Below are positions 33,165 through 46,400 of a stretch of 64,000 bases of DNA, piece by piece. The DNA comes from Opisthocomus hoazin. Its lineage: Eukaryota > Chordata > Aves > Opisthocomiformes > Opisthocomidae. The number at the start of each line of letters is the position of its first letter. Position 1 is the first letter of the stretch. The stretch is from contig NC_134443.1 of the NCBI RefSeq assembly GCF_030867145.1, positions 1,860,001 to 1,924,000 of the forward strand, in the 5' to 3' direction. Made by a program: the position numbers and the translations under genes. The notes under the pieces are model-generated. The model did no database searches, was not told where the DNA came from, and was given only the letters and a program-made list of their open reading frames with translations.

Positions 33165-33170
33165 ATTAAA
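33165..33170 (+). other. Polyadenylation signal ATTAAA, second CQ-rich gene
   Basis: ATTAAA lies about 335 nt after the stop, followed within 30 nt by GT-rich sequence. It is the nearest plausible signal. Confidence 0.4.
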
Positions 33171-33199
33171 CTCAGGTTGCGGCTGAATTCCTGCTGTCT

Positions 33200-36100
33200 G
33201 ATTTATTTTCCATTTTTTAAAACTTTTTTTAATATCTACTACTGGAAAAAAAACCCTGTTCCCTGTTGTTATATCACTCCTTTGTGTAAAATAATGGCAG
33301 TAATCGTGTGTTTAGGACTAGAGTTACCATCTGTGGGAACAGATCATGGTGTTGAAAAGTTACCCAGAGAAGCAGCAAAAGCAGCAGCGCAGGGTGGTAT
33401 TTAGAAGAAGGCTTGGCTAAAGTAAAGAGGCTCATTAGCAGCCCTCAGACAGGAGTTTACCATCTATCTGAGCTTAGCTCAGTCCCACCAGTGTCACAGG
33501 GGAGACCACCCCGTCTGCATGCAGGTCACACAGGAGAGCGTTCAGTCCTGCACCCTGGGACCAGGGCAAGCTTCCCCCAGGTGTCCTCTGCTCTGCAATT
33601 TTGTCCCTGGACAAACCACTGCTGAGCAGACCATGAAGTGAGTTGTGTGGGACAGTCCCTGGCATAGCAAGAGGGAGAGAGGATGCTGCAGAAGGGCTCT
33701 TCTGATGCTGTGACCCTGAGCTGGCCCTGTCTGCGTCGGACGGGCGATCAGCAGCAACAGTCTGTGGCTAGAAAATTGCAACCAGAGGGAAAACTAACTT
33801 TAAATTCCAGCTGTTTCTTGGCAATAACATTTTCATAGACAGCAGGCAATCATTACTGTGCTTGGTCAATATTTTGATTTCCTAGTACATATATGTAAAG
33901 GGCAAAGTCCCAAAGCCCATGTCTTTGCACACCGGCCCTACTCCCCAGTCTCTCCCAGGAGGTGCTCCTGGGGTGGCACTGGGGAAGCAGAAGCTCTCTG
34001 CCACCATCTAAAGGCTCCTCCCATCACGGCTGTGCTGCCTTGCTCTGCTCAGCCAGCTCCCAGGGCAAATCCCAGCACGAAAATCTGCTGTCTCCTTGCC
34101 TTCCTCTGCAGTGCCCCAAACAGACCAAGCAGCATTCCTATAGACTCCTTTTTCTAATAAAGTGACAGATTTGCTTGTAAAAACAGACACTGATGCTCCC
34201 AGCAGTCCTCCAGGATTAGGAGGAGCCTTGCTCCCCAAGGGGAGAGAGAATTCATTTAAACTTCTGGTAAATCACAAAGCCCAGGGAATTAAGTGAAAAA
34301 GAAGAAAGGCCTGAGCAAGCAGCTCCCTGACTATGTGACACGGGAGCAATCCATTTCTTGCACCAGTTCTATTAAAAACCTGGCTCCTCTCTGCCCTCGC
34401 TCACCCCAGGCACCAGCACGCTCGGGACAGACGGCAAGGCCTGGAGGTCTGCAGCCATTCGAAGGAGATGGAGGTTCACAATTATGGCGTGAGGGTGGCA
34501 CAGCCCAGGCCCAAGGGAAGCTTTCCCACCTGCCTTTATCCCACCTGCATGGTTTAAAAGGCTCTGCTGATCTCACTCACGCTTGGTCCCAAAAGGATCC
34601 AGACTCCCGTTCAGTTAGCATGGGGAAGATGGCAATGATCAGCAGAAAAGGGTTTTCTTTTGAAAATCTGAGCTTCTGTTTTTGTGGGTTTGCTCCTGAT
34701 AAAGGGGTTATGCTGACATGATAATATAAAACCCTGATATCTCCAAGCAGCCACTAAATGGTGCCTGAACTGTCACTGGCTCTCTGCATGAGGATGGTTT
34801 TCATGCTCTCTTGTTCCCTCTCTGCTCCCACTACCTGCTCTGGCAGCACACCCTGCTCTCCCTGGTCAAATGGAACAGTAGGTGGGATCTGCTCCTGGAG
34901 AGGTCAGAAGTGTTGAAAGAAAAAAAAAAAAAAGGACCTGGTGGCCCAAAAGGTGACGTGAGGCAGTGCTGCATCCTTGTGGTGGTGACAGCCAACCGCA
35001 GGCTGGGCTGCCCGAGCCGGAGCATAGCCAGCGACGGGAGAAAAGCCTTGATTCCCCTCCAGCCGGCATTCAGGAGGCCACATCCAGACCTCCATGGCGG
35101 GTTTTGGGTGCTCAGCACAAAAGCCATGGACAGCCAGAAGCGAGGCCAATGGAGGCTGTAGGGTGGTCCGGCATTGGGTGCTAGAAGAGAGGGCCTGAGA
35201 GAGCAGGAGATTTTTGCCCTGGAGAAGAAAACACTCAAGGGATGTTTTACTACTCCTTCACCCACCAAAGGAGTGTTTAGAGCAAAGATGAGCTCTGCTC
35301 CGAGGCGGACAGTGACAGGGTGGGCTACAAAGCAGCTTTCTCAGGCTTACTTCGCAAAACCTTACCATGCAGTTCCAGCACAGGATCCCCCAGCTGGACA
35401 AACTCCACATTGCCTGTGTTATTAAGGGGTCTGAGATGTTTAGTGTTGCATTTCTACTTCCACTTCCAGAGGTGTTTTTATGCAGAAGGCATCATAACTT
35501 GTAGAATTTATACAGTAACCTTGCTGCCTTTTCTTCCTACAAGGAAGTCCGAGAGGTGTAAATGAGTTTCCAGTTTGAGGTATTTGGATGCTTTGCAGGT
35601 AAAGTGGCATAGAAACGGGAATTCCCATTTTTCCCGACCTTTTTCTCATTTTTAAGGAAGAAGGATATGACCACAAATTGGTTCAGAAGCCACCAAGAGA
35701 TCCTTAAGCTACCAGAAACTGTCAAAGAATATGAAAAATGATTTTTAACACAAATTGTCAGTGATCGCTAGAAACAGAGCTCAATGGAGTTAGCCTCCGT
35801 CATGAGTTATGAATTTGGGGCCTGGCATTTTGGGTAACTTTGTGTGAACTTTTCAACGTCTTTTGTGAGAGCGTGGGGAAAATAATTCTGAGAATTGGAG
35901 ACTGGTGAGGTTTCCATAGAGCAGGGAGTGCCAAAACATTTCAAAAATATTCATTACTGGTTTATGCAAAGTGTTCTATCGTTATAATATTAATAGCATG
36001 TTATCTGAGACAAACACCTTGGGGCTAAGAGCACCTTTAGAATATTCATTTTTTGATGGAAGTGTCTTAGCTGTTCCCAAAAACAGGATGTTGGTTTTGG

Positions 36101-37680
36101 GCCTTGACACTCAAGGTGTTTTGCGTTTTCCTTAACCAACGTGTTTCTGCTTGGATTCAAAGCAATCATTTCAAAATGGGCTAAGGCAGCAGCTTCAGCC
36201 AAGCCTGTGAGAGTTGAACCTGGGACTCAAAACTCTGAGAATCCGCCTGAATCCTTGGGAAATCAGTGAGGCTCCACAAAATTCGGTAATTCCTGTTCAT
36301 CAGTAGCCATGCGATTAAAAATTTTTCCCCACCCTGAAGTCTCCCTTGATGCCCTTCTAGCCCATGGCTGCTTCTCTTGGCCCCAGCAGGTGTAAATGGC
36401 AGCTAAACCCTTTCACCTTGGCACCTACTTTTTATCGGCAGAAATTATTACCTTCTCTCCTTCCAGTCTTCTCTTCTGTAAGTGGGTGTCCTTCAGAGGT
36501 TGTGTTTCTCAGCCTTCTGACCACGCACGGTGGTTGGAGCCAGACTTTCGGCAGCTGGTCAGTCCCTAGAACAGAAACGGGCATCCCTAAGCAGAATGAC
36601 ATCCTCCAGCTGAAGCTTGGACAACAGTCAGTGAAACAAAGGACAGGAAGCAATTAACCAAATCAGTTTCGTTGTGAACAAAAAAGGTGTACGTGCAGCC
36701 TGCAAAATTCTGTGCTCCACTCCTCCCTCCTCCAAGCCACTCAGAATCACACAATGGTCAGGGTTGGCAGGGCCCTCTGTGGGTCCCCCAGCCCAACCCC
36801 TGCCCAAGCAGGGTCACCCAGAGCAGGGGGCACAGCACCGCGGCCAGGGGGGCTGGAATATCTCCAGAGAAGGAGACTCCACAGCCTCCCTGGGCAGCCT
36901 GGGCCAGGGCTCCGTCACCCTCAGAGGGAAGAAGTTCTTCCTTGTCTTCAGGTGGAGCTTCCTCTGCTTCAGTTTGTGCCCGTTGCCCCTTGTGCCCAGC
37001 GACAGGACCACTGGAAATAGTTTGGTCCCATCCTCCTGACACCCACCCCTTCAGATATTTATGAGCATTTCTAAGGTCCCCTCGCAGCCTTCTCTTCTCC
37101 AGGCTGAACAAGCCCAGCTCCCTCAGCCTCTCCTCGGAGGAGAGACGCTCCAGTCCCCTCCTCATCCTCGTAGTCCTGCGCTGGACTCTGTAGTAGTTCC
37201 TCATCTTTCTTGAACTGGGGAGCCCAGAACTGGACACAGCACTCAGTACACTCACAGGAATGAACCCCACGGTGCCTGCAGTTAATGCTATGGTGGATTT
37301 AGGGGAATGAATTAAAATCCCACACCCAGCAGCAGATATAGCCAATACGTCTGCGACACTCCGGCTGCTGTCCTCAAACCACTGCTCACCTGGTCAATGT
37401 TGAAGTCAAAGCTGAACAAACTGGAGCGAGTTGCATCCCCATGTTAATACAGCAGACATAGTAAAATCACATCAGCAATTAATTTAGACCATAAAAATAT
37501 AATATGAAGGGAACCCCATGGCATGTAACAGTATGTACCACAGAAAATTGAATAATGCAGGTAAGCAATGTTAAAATAATTATAGTAATTATAAGCGTTA
37601 CACATGCGGGAAAAATTGTTTGGAAAGTAATTAAGACCTCATGCACAAAGGTTGTCTCATCTTCCTGGAAGTTCAAGAAA
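33200..37680. other. Intergenic region with one long CR1
   Basis: Except for the CR1 copy at 36741-37248, nothing is recognised. TATA-like words near 34722 are not followed by an exon-1-type donor, and no EDC-type frame follows. Confidence 0.4.
36741..37248 (-). mobile_element. CR1 LINE 3' portion, reversed
   Basis: Starts TCAGAATCACACAATGGTCA and ends GAACTGGGGAGCCCAGAACT with ACACAGCACTCAG. It is the reverse complement of the same CR1 subfamily as the copy at 6245-6810, with which it shares most of its text. Frames of 102-195 aa over it are shadows. Confidence 0.9.
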
Positions 37681-37681
37681 G

Positions 37682-37746
37682 TATATAAAACTCCAAGGGT
37701 TCGGGGCTTCTCTGGCCATTTCTCTTGACTTCTTCCCAGACAGCTG
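37682..37746 (+). promoter_or_regulatory. TATA box and noncoding exon 1 of the charged-tail beta-protein gene
   Basis: TATATAAAAC lies at 37682-37691. The exon ends ...GACAGCTG at 37746 before GTAAGTCC. The first intron bases (GTAAGTCCAATT) are the same as in the beta-protein gene at 48226. The intron is about 2.0 kb. Confidence 0.75.
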
Positions 37747-38055
37747 GTAAGTCCAATTCACCTCAATCTAATTATATTGAGTAAAACATTGCTTTGACGT
37801 GCGCCGGGGTTTAGCAGCAAGCTGCTCTGTTGTTTCGAAAATATTAATGAGATTCTTTCTCAAGAAGTCTGCCAGAAATTATGTAGTTGTATAATCGGGC
37901 CATGTGCAGGCTTACAAATATATCTATAGGGACTGGCGTTGTTACTAAAATAAAGTAGTGCAATTCTGTTACTATCAGGTAACTGTATAGCGACATGGTA
38001 TCCAACATCAAAGGCATTTTAAGCTCTACTCAGATAGAGTTTAGATAACGTTATC

Positions 38056-38150
38056 AGAGAATAGTTTGGGTTGGAAGGGACCTTTAAAGGTCGTCTAGTC
38101 CAACCCCCCTACGATGAGCCAGGACATCTTCAGCTAGGTCAGGTCGCTCA
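38056..38150 (-). mobile_element. CR1 3'-end fragment, reversed
   Basis: TAGTTTGGGTTGGAAGGGAC, AAAGGTCGTCTAGTCCAACC and GAGCCAGGACATCTTCA form a short reversed CR1 end within the intron. Confidence 0.85.
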
Positions 38151-39812
38151 GTGACATTAATATTAGTATTTGTTCATTAAAAGATCGGAGAAGATCCGAG
38201 ATGTTCAAATTTGTTTTCCAAAAGTTTTTGTCTGTAAACCAGCAAGATTTATTTTTCAAAGGGATAAAAAGAGACTAAAATCGACTTGCCTGCTTCCTTT
38301 CCTGCCAGAGTGATCATGTTTGGATCCAAAACACAGCTAGAACGAAAAGTTCATTTCATTCAGCAGTGATGTCTCCCCAGTTCTCAGCTGGTCATTCGCC
38401 GAGGTCTCTTCATGGCTGGAGCCTCTCCGGGTTAAGACACCTTTATCATAGCACTATTAGGAATAAAAAAATTGCAAGGACAATTATTTTCATACTCAGT
38501 AACTTCAGGGTTTTTCTGACAAGTGCATCTGATGCTGAACATTGACAGATGTGAAAAGCTAGACAAGTAAAGTAAGAGGATCCGCCTGAACCTGTCTGTC
38601 ATAATCGGTGGACAGCAACAGGCATTTCGCACGACTTCTTTCAACACCTACCTCTGAATGAGCTGGACTGCACTCTGAAAGGGCCTGGTTTTCTCCAGGA
38701 ACAAAAATAAAGTGGCTACTTTATAGGTAATCATCTACATCACACAGTTTTTAACTTGGATAAATCCCACAATATATTTTTGTAATTAGTTCCAGCTGAA
38801 TGACCTAAAAGACGGATTCAGGGTCTAGGCAAAAAGGTAGGCACCAAAAACCTCTGTGAGGTTTTTGATTCTGCCACAAACAGTCTCTGCAATCTATCCC
38901 GAGGTACCTGGAGGTAAGATTTTCCTAGGAGCTCAGTGGCTAGCACGCAGAACGGCACCAAAATCAGCTCCTTCCCCCTCCCGCAGAGCAGTCCCCAGCT
39001 TGCACAACTGGGATAATGGTTTTTCCCCCCCCAGTCCTACCTGACATGGACTAGTTAGTCTGCACACACCTCTCAGGACGCTAATACAGCGCAATCTCGG
39101 CAGTGGCACAGGAATCCTACTATGCGTGATTACTCTAACGAGGCCTGGGCGTGCGCTGTCACTAAGACAAAAAAAATAATCCCAGGCAATCCCCAGTACA
39201 GGGGTATAAAATACCCATTCCTGTGTGACCAGTGGCCTTATGGCACCAGCAGTGGCTGTGTTGAAGACACTGGCCTCAGCTGCAGTGCCTCTCGAGTTGT
39301 CCTTGGTGGCTGCCCAGACAGGATCTGTAATTGGGAGCGTGAAGAGAGGTCCTGCATGGGGACAGAGGTGGAAATGGCCTGTGAGCAATGGATGGCGGAG
39401 AGAAAATGGGATGGAATTTGGTTAAATCCAGATGCCTAAGGGCTCTTTTTGGGAGGGTGGAGGCAGGGTGAGGAGGACTCAGGGCGAGTGGAGCAAGGGG
39501 ACAAGCCTGGACTGACCTGTGAGCTTCATTTCCTGAAACCACAGGCTCGTGTTTTCTCTGCTACAGCAGCTACGTTACCTGCACAGCCCCTGTCACTAAA
39601 GTACCTGAGCTGCACTCTTATCCACTTGCACCTTCTTCGCCGCCGCTGTGCCACGTGCCTCACCCTCCCTGCAAGGAGAACAGGAGAGAAGAGCGGGCGT
39701 CCCCTCTGAGGTGCAAGGGTCTGCAGGGTGAAGGGCAAGATGCGGGTTGCAAATGCTTTAACACGGTTGTGGTCTCTGTTATGTACTGCAGGTTCGTCAC
39801 CATTTCTCCCAG

Positions 39813-40304
39813 ATGTCCTTCAGTGGGGACTGGGACGCAGGACGGCGTTTCTACCCCTGTGATGTGCGGTGCCCACAGCCTCTTGCTACCAGCTGCAATG
39901 ACCCATGTGTTGTATCCTGTGGCACCTCCAGAGTCATTATATACCCCCCTCCCATCGTTGTGACATTCCCAGGGCCGATCCTCAGCACGTGCCCGCAGGA
40001 GACGGTAGTGGGAAGTTCTGCAGTCCTGGAGGGAGGTGCACCAGCCCCGCTGACGTCTTTGAGAGAAGAAGTCCGGTGCTCAGAGCCACCTGCAGAGAGA
40101 TTTGTCTTGAAACACAGACCTCAGTGCGCACCACGGTGCTGCTATGTGTTTTCTTCCCACTGGATGCATCCCTGCAGTAGACCCAGCTACAGACGCTCCC
40201 AACCATCTGAGAACGAGAGGGAAGAGGATGCTCCAGAGAAGGAGAAGCCAGAAACCAAAAATACAGATGCAGCAAACGAGGGTGAAGAGACCGCTGAAGC
40301 GTAG
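39813..40304 (+). CDS. Corneous beta protein with charged C-terminal tail (EDbeta-like)
   Basis: 163 aa. Residues about 15-70 are a complete beta-protein core: CDVRCPQPL, then [34 protein letters not shown] and PQETVVGSS. This corresponds to the filament-forming beta-sheet segment of avian beta-keratins. The expected Gly/Tyr-rich tail is absent. Instead there is a Cys/Arg/His/Ser section ([15 protein letters not shown]) and a final stretch of about 35 residues rich in Glu, Lys, Asn and Ala, ending EGEETAEA. The start follows a 21-nt leader after TACTGCAG (ending at 39791), and AATAAA lies at 40452. It sits at the edge of the beta-protein block next to non-beta EDC genes, as expected for the divergent EDC beta protein of birds. 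Orthology to EDbeta is my inference. Confidence 0.85.
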   Translation: MSFSGDWDAGRRFYPCDVRCPQPLATSCNDPCVVSCGTSRVIIYPPPIVVTFPGPILSTCPQETVVGSSAVLEGGAPAPLTSLREEVRCSEPPAERFVLKHRPQCAPRCCYVFSSHWMHPCSRPSYRRSQPSENEREEDAPEKEKPETKNTDAANEGEETAEA

Positions 40305-40451
40305 CACAGCCTTACCAACCCCAGTGACCAAGCCCAAAGGCCTCACAGACTCTTACTGCCTGTCTAAAGCAGACTTACCTCTGTCATCTTTAAATTATGC
40401 TTAAGTTCATAGTTTTTTCCTCAAGTACATTCTCAAGCAGGTGATTAGAGT

Positions 40452-40457
40452 AATAAA
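40452..40457 (+). other. Polyadenylation signal AATAAA, charged-tail beta gene
   Basis: First AATAAA after the stop at 40304, giving a 3' UTR of about 170 nt. Confidence 0.6.
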
Positions 40458-40469
40458 ATGGCCCCTATC

Positions 40470-43400
40470 CTAATTTCTGTTAACCTGACCTGCGAAACAT
40501 TCAGTATCTGATTTTCAGGAGCAATTTGTTCTTTTTCCACTGCTTTCCAGAAAAATTAAGGCAGTGGTTGTTTGAAGAGCACCACAAGTGTGGTCAATTG
40601 AGACATGACAAACCCTTTTACTGCTGGACCTAATTAGCCTGGTCTTAGTGTTTAAGAAAATAGTCACCACGAAATTGACTTTTCCTTTTGACAAATACAT
40701 CCACACACACGACATTTGTTTCTGGCTTGCAGTTTCACTGCAGGAAAGAAGGGGGGGGGAGGAAGAAACAGAACCTCTCTTTATATTTAATTTTGTTTAA
40801 GAAAAAGGAAAAATGAATGTGATTAAATGTATCACTTGCATATAGAAGTCAATGTAGTGTACAAGTGACAGAATCTCCATCTGGAACAGTGCCCTTCACG
40901 CTGTTATTTATTCTTCACACTGTTCTTTATTCTAGCTGTCTTGTTCTGTCCTTTCCCTTCCCATTAAAATTATTCTGCATTGTCATGGTGTTTTTCTTGT
41001 TTTCTTTCTCTTCTACTCTTGATTTCCAGGTACCTAATGGTGAAATTTAGATGGCAAACGTCAGAACTAAATCTGCCAGTGCTGCTCATCTGTGAAGTGA
41101 GAAAATAATCAACTCCCTCTTGTGCTCCTCAGCCCTGTTCACGTGTCTTTGCACAAGACCATTTCATTTTCACTTTCATCTCACCACTTTCACTTGTTCC
41201 TCGTCCTGTGAAGTACAGCTTGTGGTTTTGAGAGTTCGTGGCTGGATGTGTCAGCTGAAAAGCAGTAAGATGAAAAGGAAGGACACATTCTCCTTATTGT
41301 TTACTTTGGTTCAGGAGAAATCCCCTGCCACTCCTACTCCTCCTTCTCTTCTCCCCTCCCCCCCCCCCCCCAAGTTCTAAGCTTCTCCTCCTTTAAAGAT
41401 TTCCACACATTCCAAGTGCAAAGCACTGTCCTTTTGGTTCCAAGAAGAACATTACTGCAGTTATGATTGGATTCCTCTGCCAGTCTTCACAAGCTAAAAG
41501 CCCGGTTTAACAGAAGTGAAACAGAATTCATAGATAAACCCGTCCCTAAAACTGAAATGTGAAAGCTGACTGAACTCCGATTCCCCGTTGCTGGGCTGGT
41601 GAGTCTGGAGAGCTGCTGTTTAACCATTTGCCCTCACCTGTGGAGGCAGATGCCCATCAACATCAGGGTGTGCACCTTCTGCTGCAAGCAGCCCATGCAG
41701 TCACAGCCAGGTGCAGTCGTTTTCCCAGAGACTTCTTCAAAGAGAAAAGAGATTGCAGAAAACTTTACAGCAACGTTAAAACATCATATGAAAACAAGCA
41801 AAGCAGCCTGGATTCCTGCCAGTCTCCCAGCTTACCCTGTGCTGGGAAGCTGCCAGTCTCTGAGAAGACGGTTTGCCCATCCGCCCGCTGCAGCCCCCGG
41901 GCTTTCGCCTTCGCTGTGATCTGCTGTCTGCTCAGCCGGCTCACCTGGACATCTGCCTCCGAGACAAGCAGCCCATACCTGCTTCCTGCCCCCTGTAAAT
42001 CTGCCCTGTCTAGAATAAGCCCCTCAAATATTTGGTGTACATATATTTTAATTTTTCCCTTTACAGAATGGGAACTCCTATAAATCTGCTTGTTTATCTT
42101 GCAGACATTAGCATGTGCCCTACTTTATTGATCCAATATGAAGAGGTAATTATGATATCTCGGAAGATTAGCTTGTAAACTGTGTCTCGGTGTCACACCC
42201 TAGATAAGCTGGGAGGCAGGGCAGAGACAGAAGTTTTGCTGATTGCCTGGCTCACGCAAAAATTGTTGTGAAAAGTTTGGCAATGAGGTCATCAGGAAGG
42301 TGGAGCTCTCAGGAACCTCCAGTCCAAAAGACTTGGTCTTGACTCATTATTTACACCCCATCCACTCCAGCAGCTTGAGGAGTTTAACAATAGTCCAGTT
42401 GCACAACGGGGTTCAGGAAGAGATTTTCGCCTGCTGAAGATGACTTGCAAAAATCCATTAAAAAAAAATTACATGCCTGAAAACCGCTAACTTGTTTCCA
42501 CTTGAGAATAAAGCAGCTTACATTAGATAGTCTGCCCTTCAGGAGCCTTGCTGAGGCTTTTTAGGGAAGAGCCATTAGCTTTTCAGCCTAGGAACTCAGA
42601 GCTTGATCCCTTTCAGAGAAATTTATGTAGAATATCCATACTGTGCGCTGTAGTTCTCTGCTGTCTGAAATGCAGACACAGCATTTGGGTCCAGTCAATG
42701 TGTATTGACACATCGCGTTTTCAAAGAACCCTCAATTTTCTCTACTCATCTGCCTAAGCCATATCTCAAGATACTTTGATTAACAGCCTCGCAGAAAAAC
42801 CCCAGTATTTCTGGTAACACTGCATCCTTCTGCTTCTTTGGCCTCCACTCTTGGCCTTTGCTCCTTTGCCTGTCATTTACTGGCCTCCCACAAACACATT
42901 TCACCTGTTTCTCTTACACTGCTGGTTTCCATGCTTTCCAGCCATCTTGCCTCGCCTGTGGGAGCCCGGCTGTCCCTCTGCCTTCCCCTGCTGTTTCAGT
43001 CATTAGGAAGGATGCCACATTTCATTGTCATTAGAACATCCCACATTACCTTCTCACTGCTTCTTGCAGACCTTCTTTCTCTTTACACCCGCATGATACA
43101 GACAATTAGCAGCTTCTTACGGGAAAAGTGATGCCCAAAAGCCACCTAACCTGCCTAAGAACCCTCTACATAAGGGTGGATCTAAGACTTAGACACACCT
43201 AATTATTATTAGTCTTATTACTTATAACCTGTCATTATAATTCCAGTATCGCATGCTAGCCAAATTAACGATGGGGGCAAGGAGACCAAGGCATAGGACA
43301 GACACAGGAGAAGGGGCAGAATGGATCCTGCATGGGATCCCCAGAAAAAGTGCTGGTACAGGGCTGCTTCTATGCTTAAATGCCTTTTCAAGTGGTGACA

Positions 43401-46400
43401 TGAGTTACCAGGAGCAAGGTAGGAGTGTGCTGGCCTTTGTGGCAGCTTTCTACTCAAGCTGAAGTTTTAGCCTTGGTGATCCGAGTTGGAAGAAGCAATG
43501 CTATACAGATATCTGCAGCAGAAGAGGACCTGGCACCCTAATTCAGATATTTCCTCTGGACAGCAGAACTCTGCTTTCCTATTGTGGGAAGAGCTTTGTC
43601 TGCCTCTAAGCTCAACCACAAATTGATTTAACAGGGTTCTGTGCCACCAGATCAACACTCTTTCAGTCTAATAGCCTTGAAGGAACTGAAAGTCAGCTGC
43701 CAGTTTTTCTTGCTGAGATTAGCAGGCTTAATTAGGTAATGAACCAGAATGAAGATTTAATTAGTAGCTTTAGAATTAATAGATCATTATATTGTATATT
43801 AGCACCACACCTCTGTGAGCCATGAGGCAATATGGAAGTATGAATCCACTCTGACAGTATCAGCACATACCATGAGTGCCAACAAAGTATTGAAAATGGA
43901 TTATTTGCAAGGGAGGCCCTCCACTCAAAATACCCTAAAACTCAGAGTCATGAGCACCCACCTTACTAAGAAGCAAGTCTGTTCACATGTCTACCACACT
44001 TGCATTTTAAGAAGACCTAACTAACCCCACTTCCCTTTCTCCCCCCTTCTCATGAGATAAGAGTGCTGTTCCAAGCTATCTTTGTCTGAATACACAATTG
44101 CTACTCCAGTGGGTGTACATAACTATGTCCTTCTCACCTCTACAAGACTCTTGGTTCTTACTGAGGTCCTTCACCTCTTTGCAGCAACTCAGATACAGAG
44201 AAGCAGGTACAGTCTCTTCCTCAGAGCCTGGGTCTGGTGGGGTGGGGTACAACAGGGCTGGGCTGGGCTGTTTTATGGAGCAACCCAACAGCCTTATCAA
44301 TGCTGCCACATCAGCTCTTCCCACACCTGGGGACTTCAGATGACCCAGTAGTCCTCAGAGTTCTACAGCCCTATTGCTGGTCAGGCAAGGTGGCTTTGAC
44401 CTGGAAAACATGCTTGAGTGGTGGGTATGTTTTGTGCAGCCTGAGAGGTATACACTGGCCAACTTTTATGCAAAACTAAATTATACACAGACATGCAAGC
44501 TGCAGTTACATCTTGGGCTGCAATTTCACATACCCTCAGGATTTATTGAGGAGAGCAGCATTCATATATTAAAGAGAATTATTTCTGTTTTGTTTTTAAG
44601 ATGAAAGGTTCCCGGTAAGGTTGCAGTAGTGTAACTATTCCTGAGCTCTGAGCAAATTTCATTTAGTGGTGGGGAAGAATTCTTCAGCTTCAGAATTATT
44701 TGGGTGTATAATTACTTAATCACTGCCTTTTATTCCACTGTAGCTAGAAAAAGTAAGCAAACCTATCCATAAGAAAGTAAATCCATGCAACAAGAACGCT
44801 GCATTTTGCCATTAAATCCTTCAAGATGATACTAGGTATTCAGGATGCGAATGGAAGGTGAGGAGACTGAGGTCACCGACTATGAATTCCCTGTGGGATC
44901 AAGGTGAATTTTGCTGAAAGGGGATTAAGTGAGGAGTGTGGAAATGGCAAAAAATAGAAGAAACTCATCTTAGTGCCATTGGAAACTGGAGCACGCTGTG
45001 GTGGCTAAATATGGGGTCTCCGTATCAGTGGGGTTTCTAAACTTCCAGTGCCCGCAAAGGACAGCTGGGAAGTACTTCAAAGCGATGGCAGAAATGCTCA
45101 GTTGATGAAATGTGAGCATTTACAGAAAGGTGAATGCATGGAGAGATCTCCAGGGTCCACCAAATGTGTCTGCTGACTGTAACAGAAACTCAGGTATCTA
45201 TTTTTGGACACCCAAGTGTAGCTATCTCAATCTGGGACTGAACCTAACTGCTACGTCTTCCTTTCTCCTGTGGTAACCACAGAGTTACACAACCGAGTCC
45301 AGCTTTCAGGCGCAACGACTTGTTTTGCTTTATGACTGACAGGACAAGACAGCAGGGGGTTTAGATTCCAAGAAGTGTTACTGGCAAAGATTGTTATAAG
45401 ATACAGCCTGAGAAAGAGAAGGTAGATGTGGGTGGGATTGTCAGAAGAAATGAAGTTCCTTTCATTTTGGGAACCAGTGGAAGCATCAGTTTTTCTGGAA
45501 AACTACAAATTCTATCATCATTCTAGACTCTTTTTCGTATGTTTTTCTGTTGTCTCATGTTCTGTTTGACCCACAGTCACGAGGCTTCCTATACTTACAA
45601 CACCGTAGTCCAAGTAAATCATCTCCAACAGCTCCAAACACAGGCAGAGGAGTAGGCTGCCAACAAAAAAAGATTTTCTTTTATTTTTTAGTAGGGATGA
45701 ACAAAGCGAATCAAGTAAATGTAGTGCACAACTTACAACGAACATAGAAGTACAAAACAGAGATACTGCCATGGTCTGAGCAAGATAGTAGCACTGAATA
45801 CACAGATAATGAAAGAACAGGTGGTGGTGATCTAGTCCTTTAGTTCCTTTAGTTCCTTATTTCATCTTCAGTCCTGCAGTTAGGTAATGAAAAAGCACTC
45901 AATAACACCGACCCTCTAGTGTGAGCAGTTTTGGAAATAGGTTTCCAGGTGACAGCTCTTAGACGACACTGGAAACCTATGCCAAAACGTGGATGTCCAG
46001 GATCCAAAGAAGCGGCAAGTTTGCGCTCTTGCACAATGATTCCCATTATTTTAGCCCATTTATTTTGCTGCATGGGGGTTGTTATTCTCTTACAAGCACA
46101 ATCTGCCTAGAATTTCTACAATAAGATCTGCGGAAAAATGAAGGTTCAGGGTAATGTTTTGCTATAGTCTGTGATAATAATATAGGTTATTTCCTTTCAG
46201 ACAAGTGAGCTTTCAGACCAATTTAGAAAATTATAGAGTGGCACAGGTGAAAGCAATAGCAATTAAGCCAGCTTCCTCTTAAAGATTTGATCTTTGTATG
46301 CAAAGCAGCTGTGTAAGGAGAAGAGCACAGTACTGGGATTTCTAAAACCAGAAAATCAATAAAGTCAATGACAACAACATCATCATACTAGAAAAAACAA

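Noticed and set aside
39205-39213. TATAAAATA in the intron of the charged-tail beta gene
   Set aside because: There is no exon-1-type donor 66-75 bp downstream and no extra coding exon. It lies in a small palindromic GGGTATAAAATACCC.
41628-42083. 151-aa plus frame in the 7.7-kb gap
   Set aside because: No TATA/exon-1 unit, no low-complexity EDC character and no recognisable domain; consistent with a chance frame.
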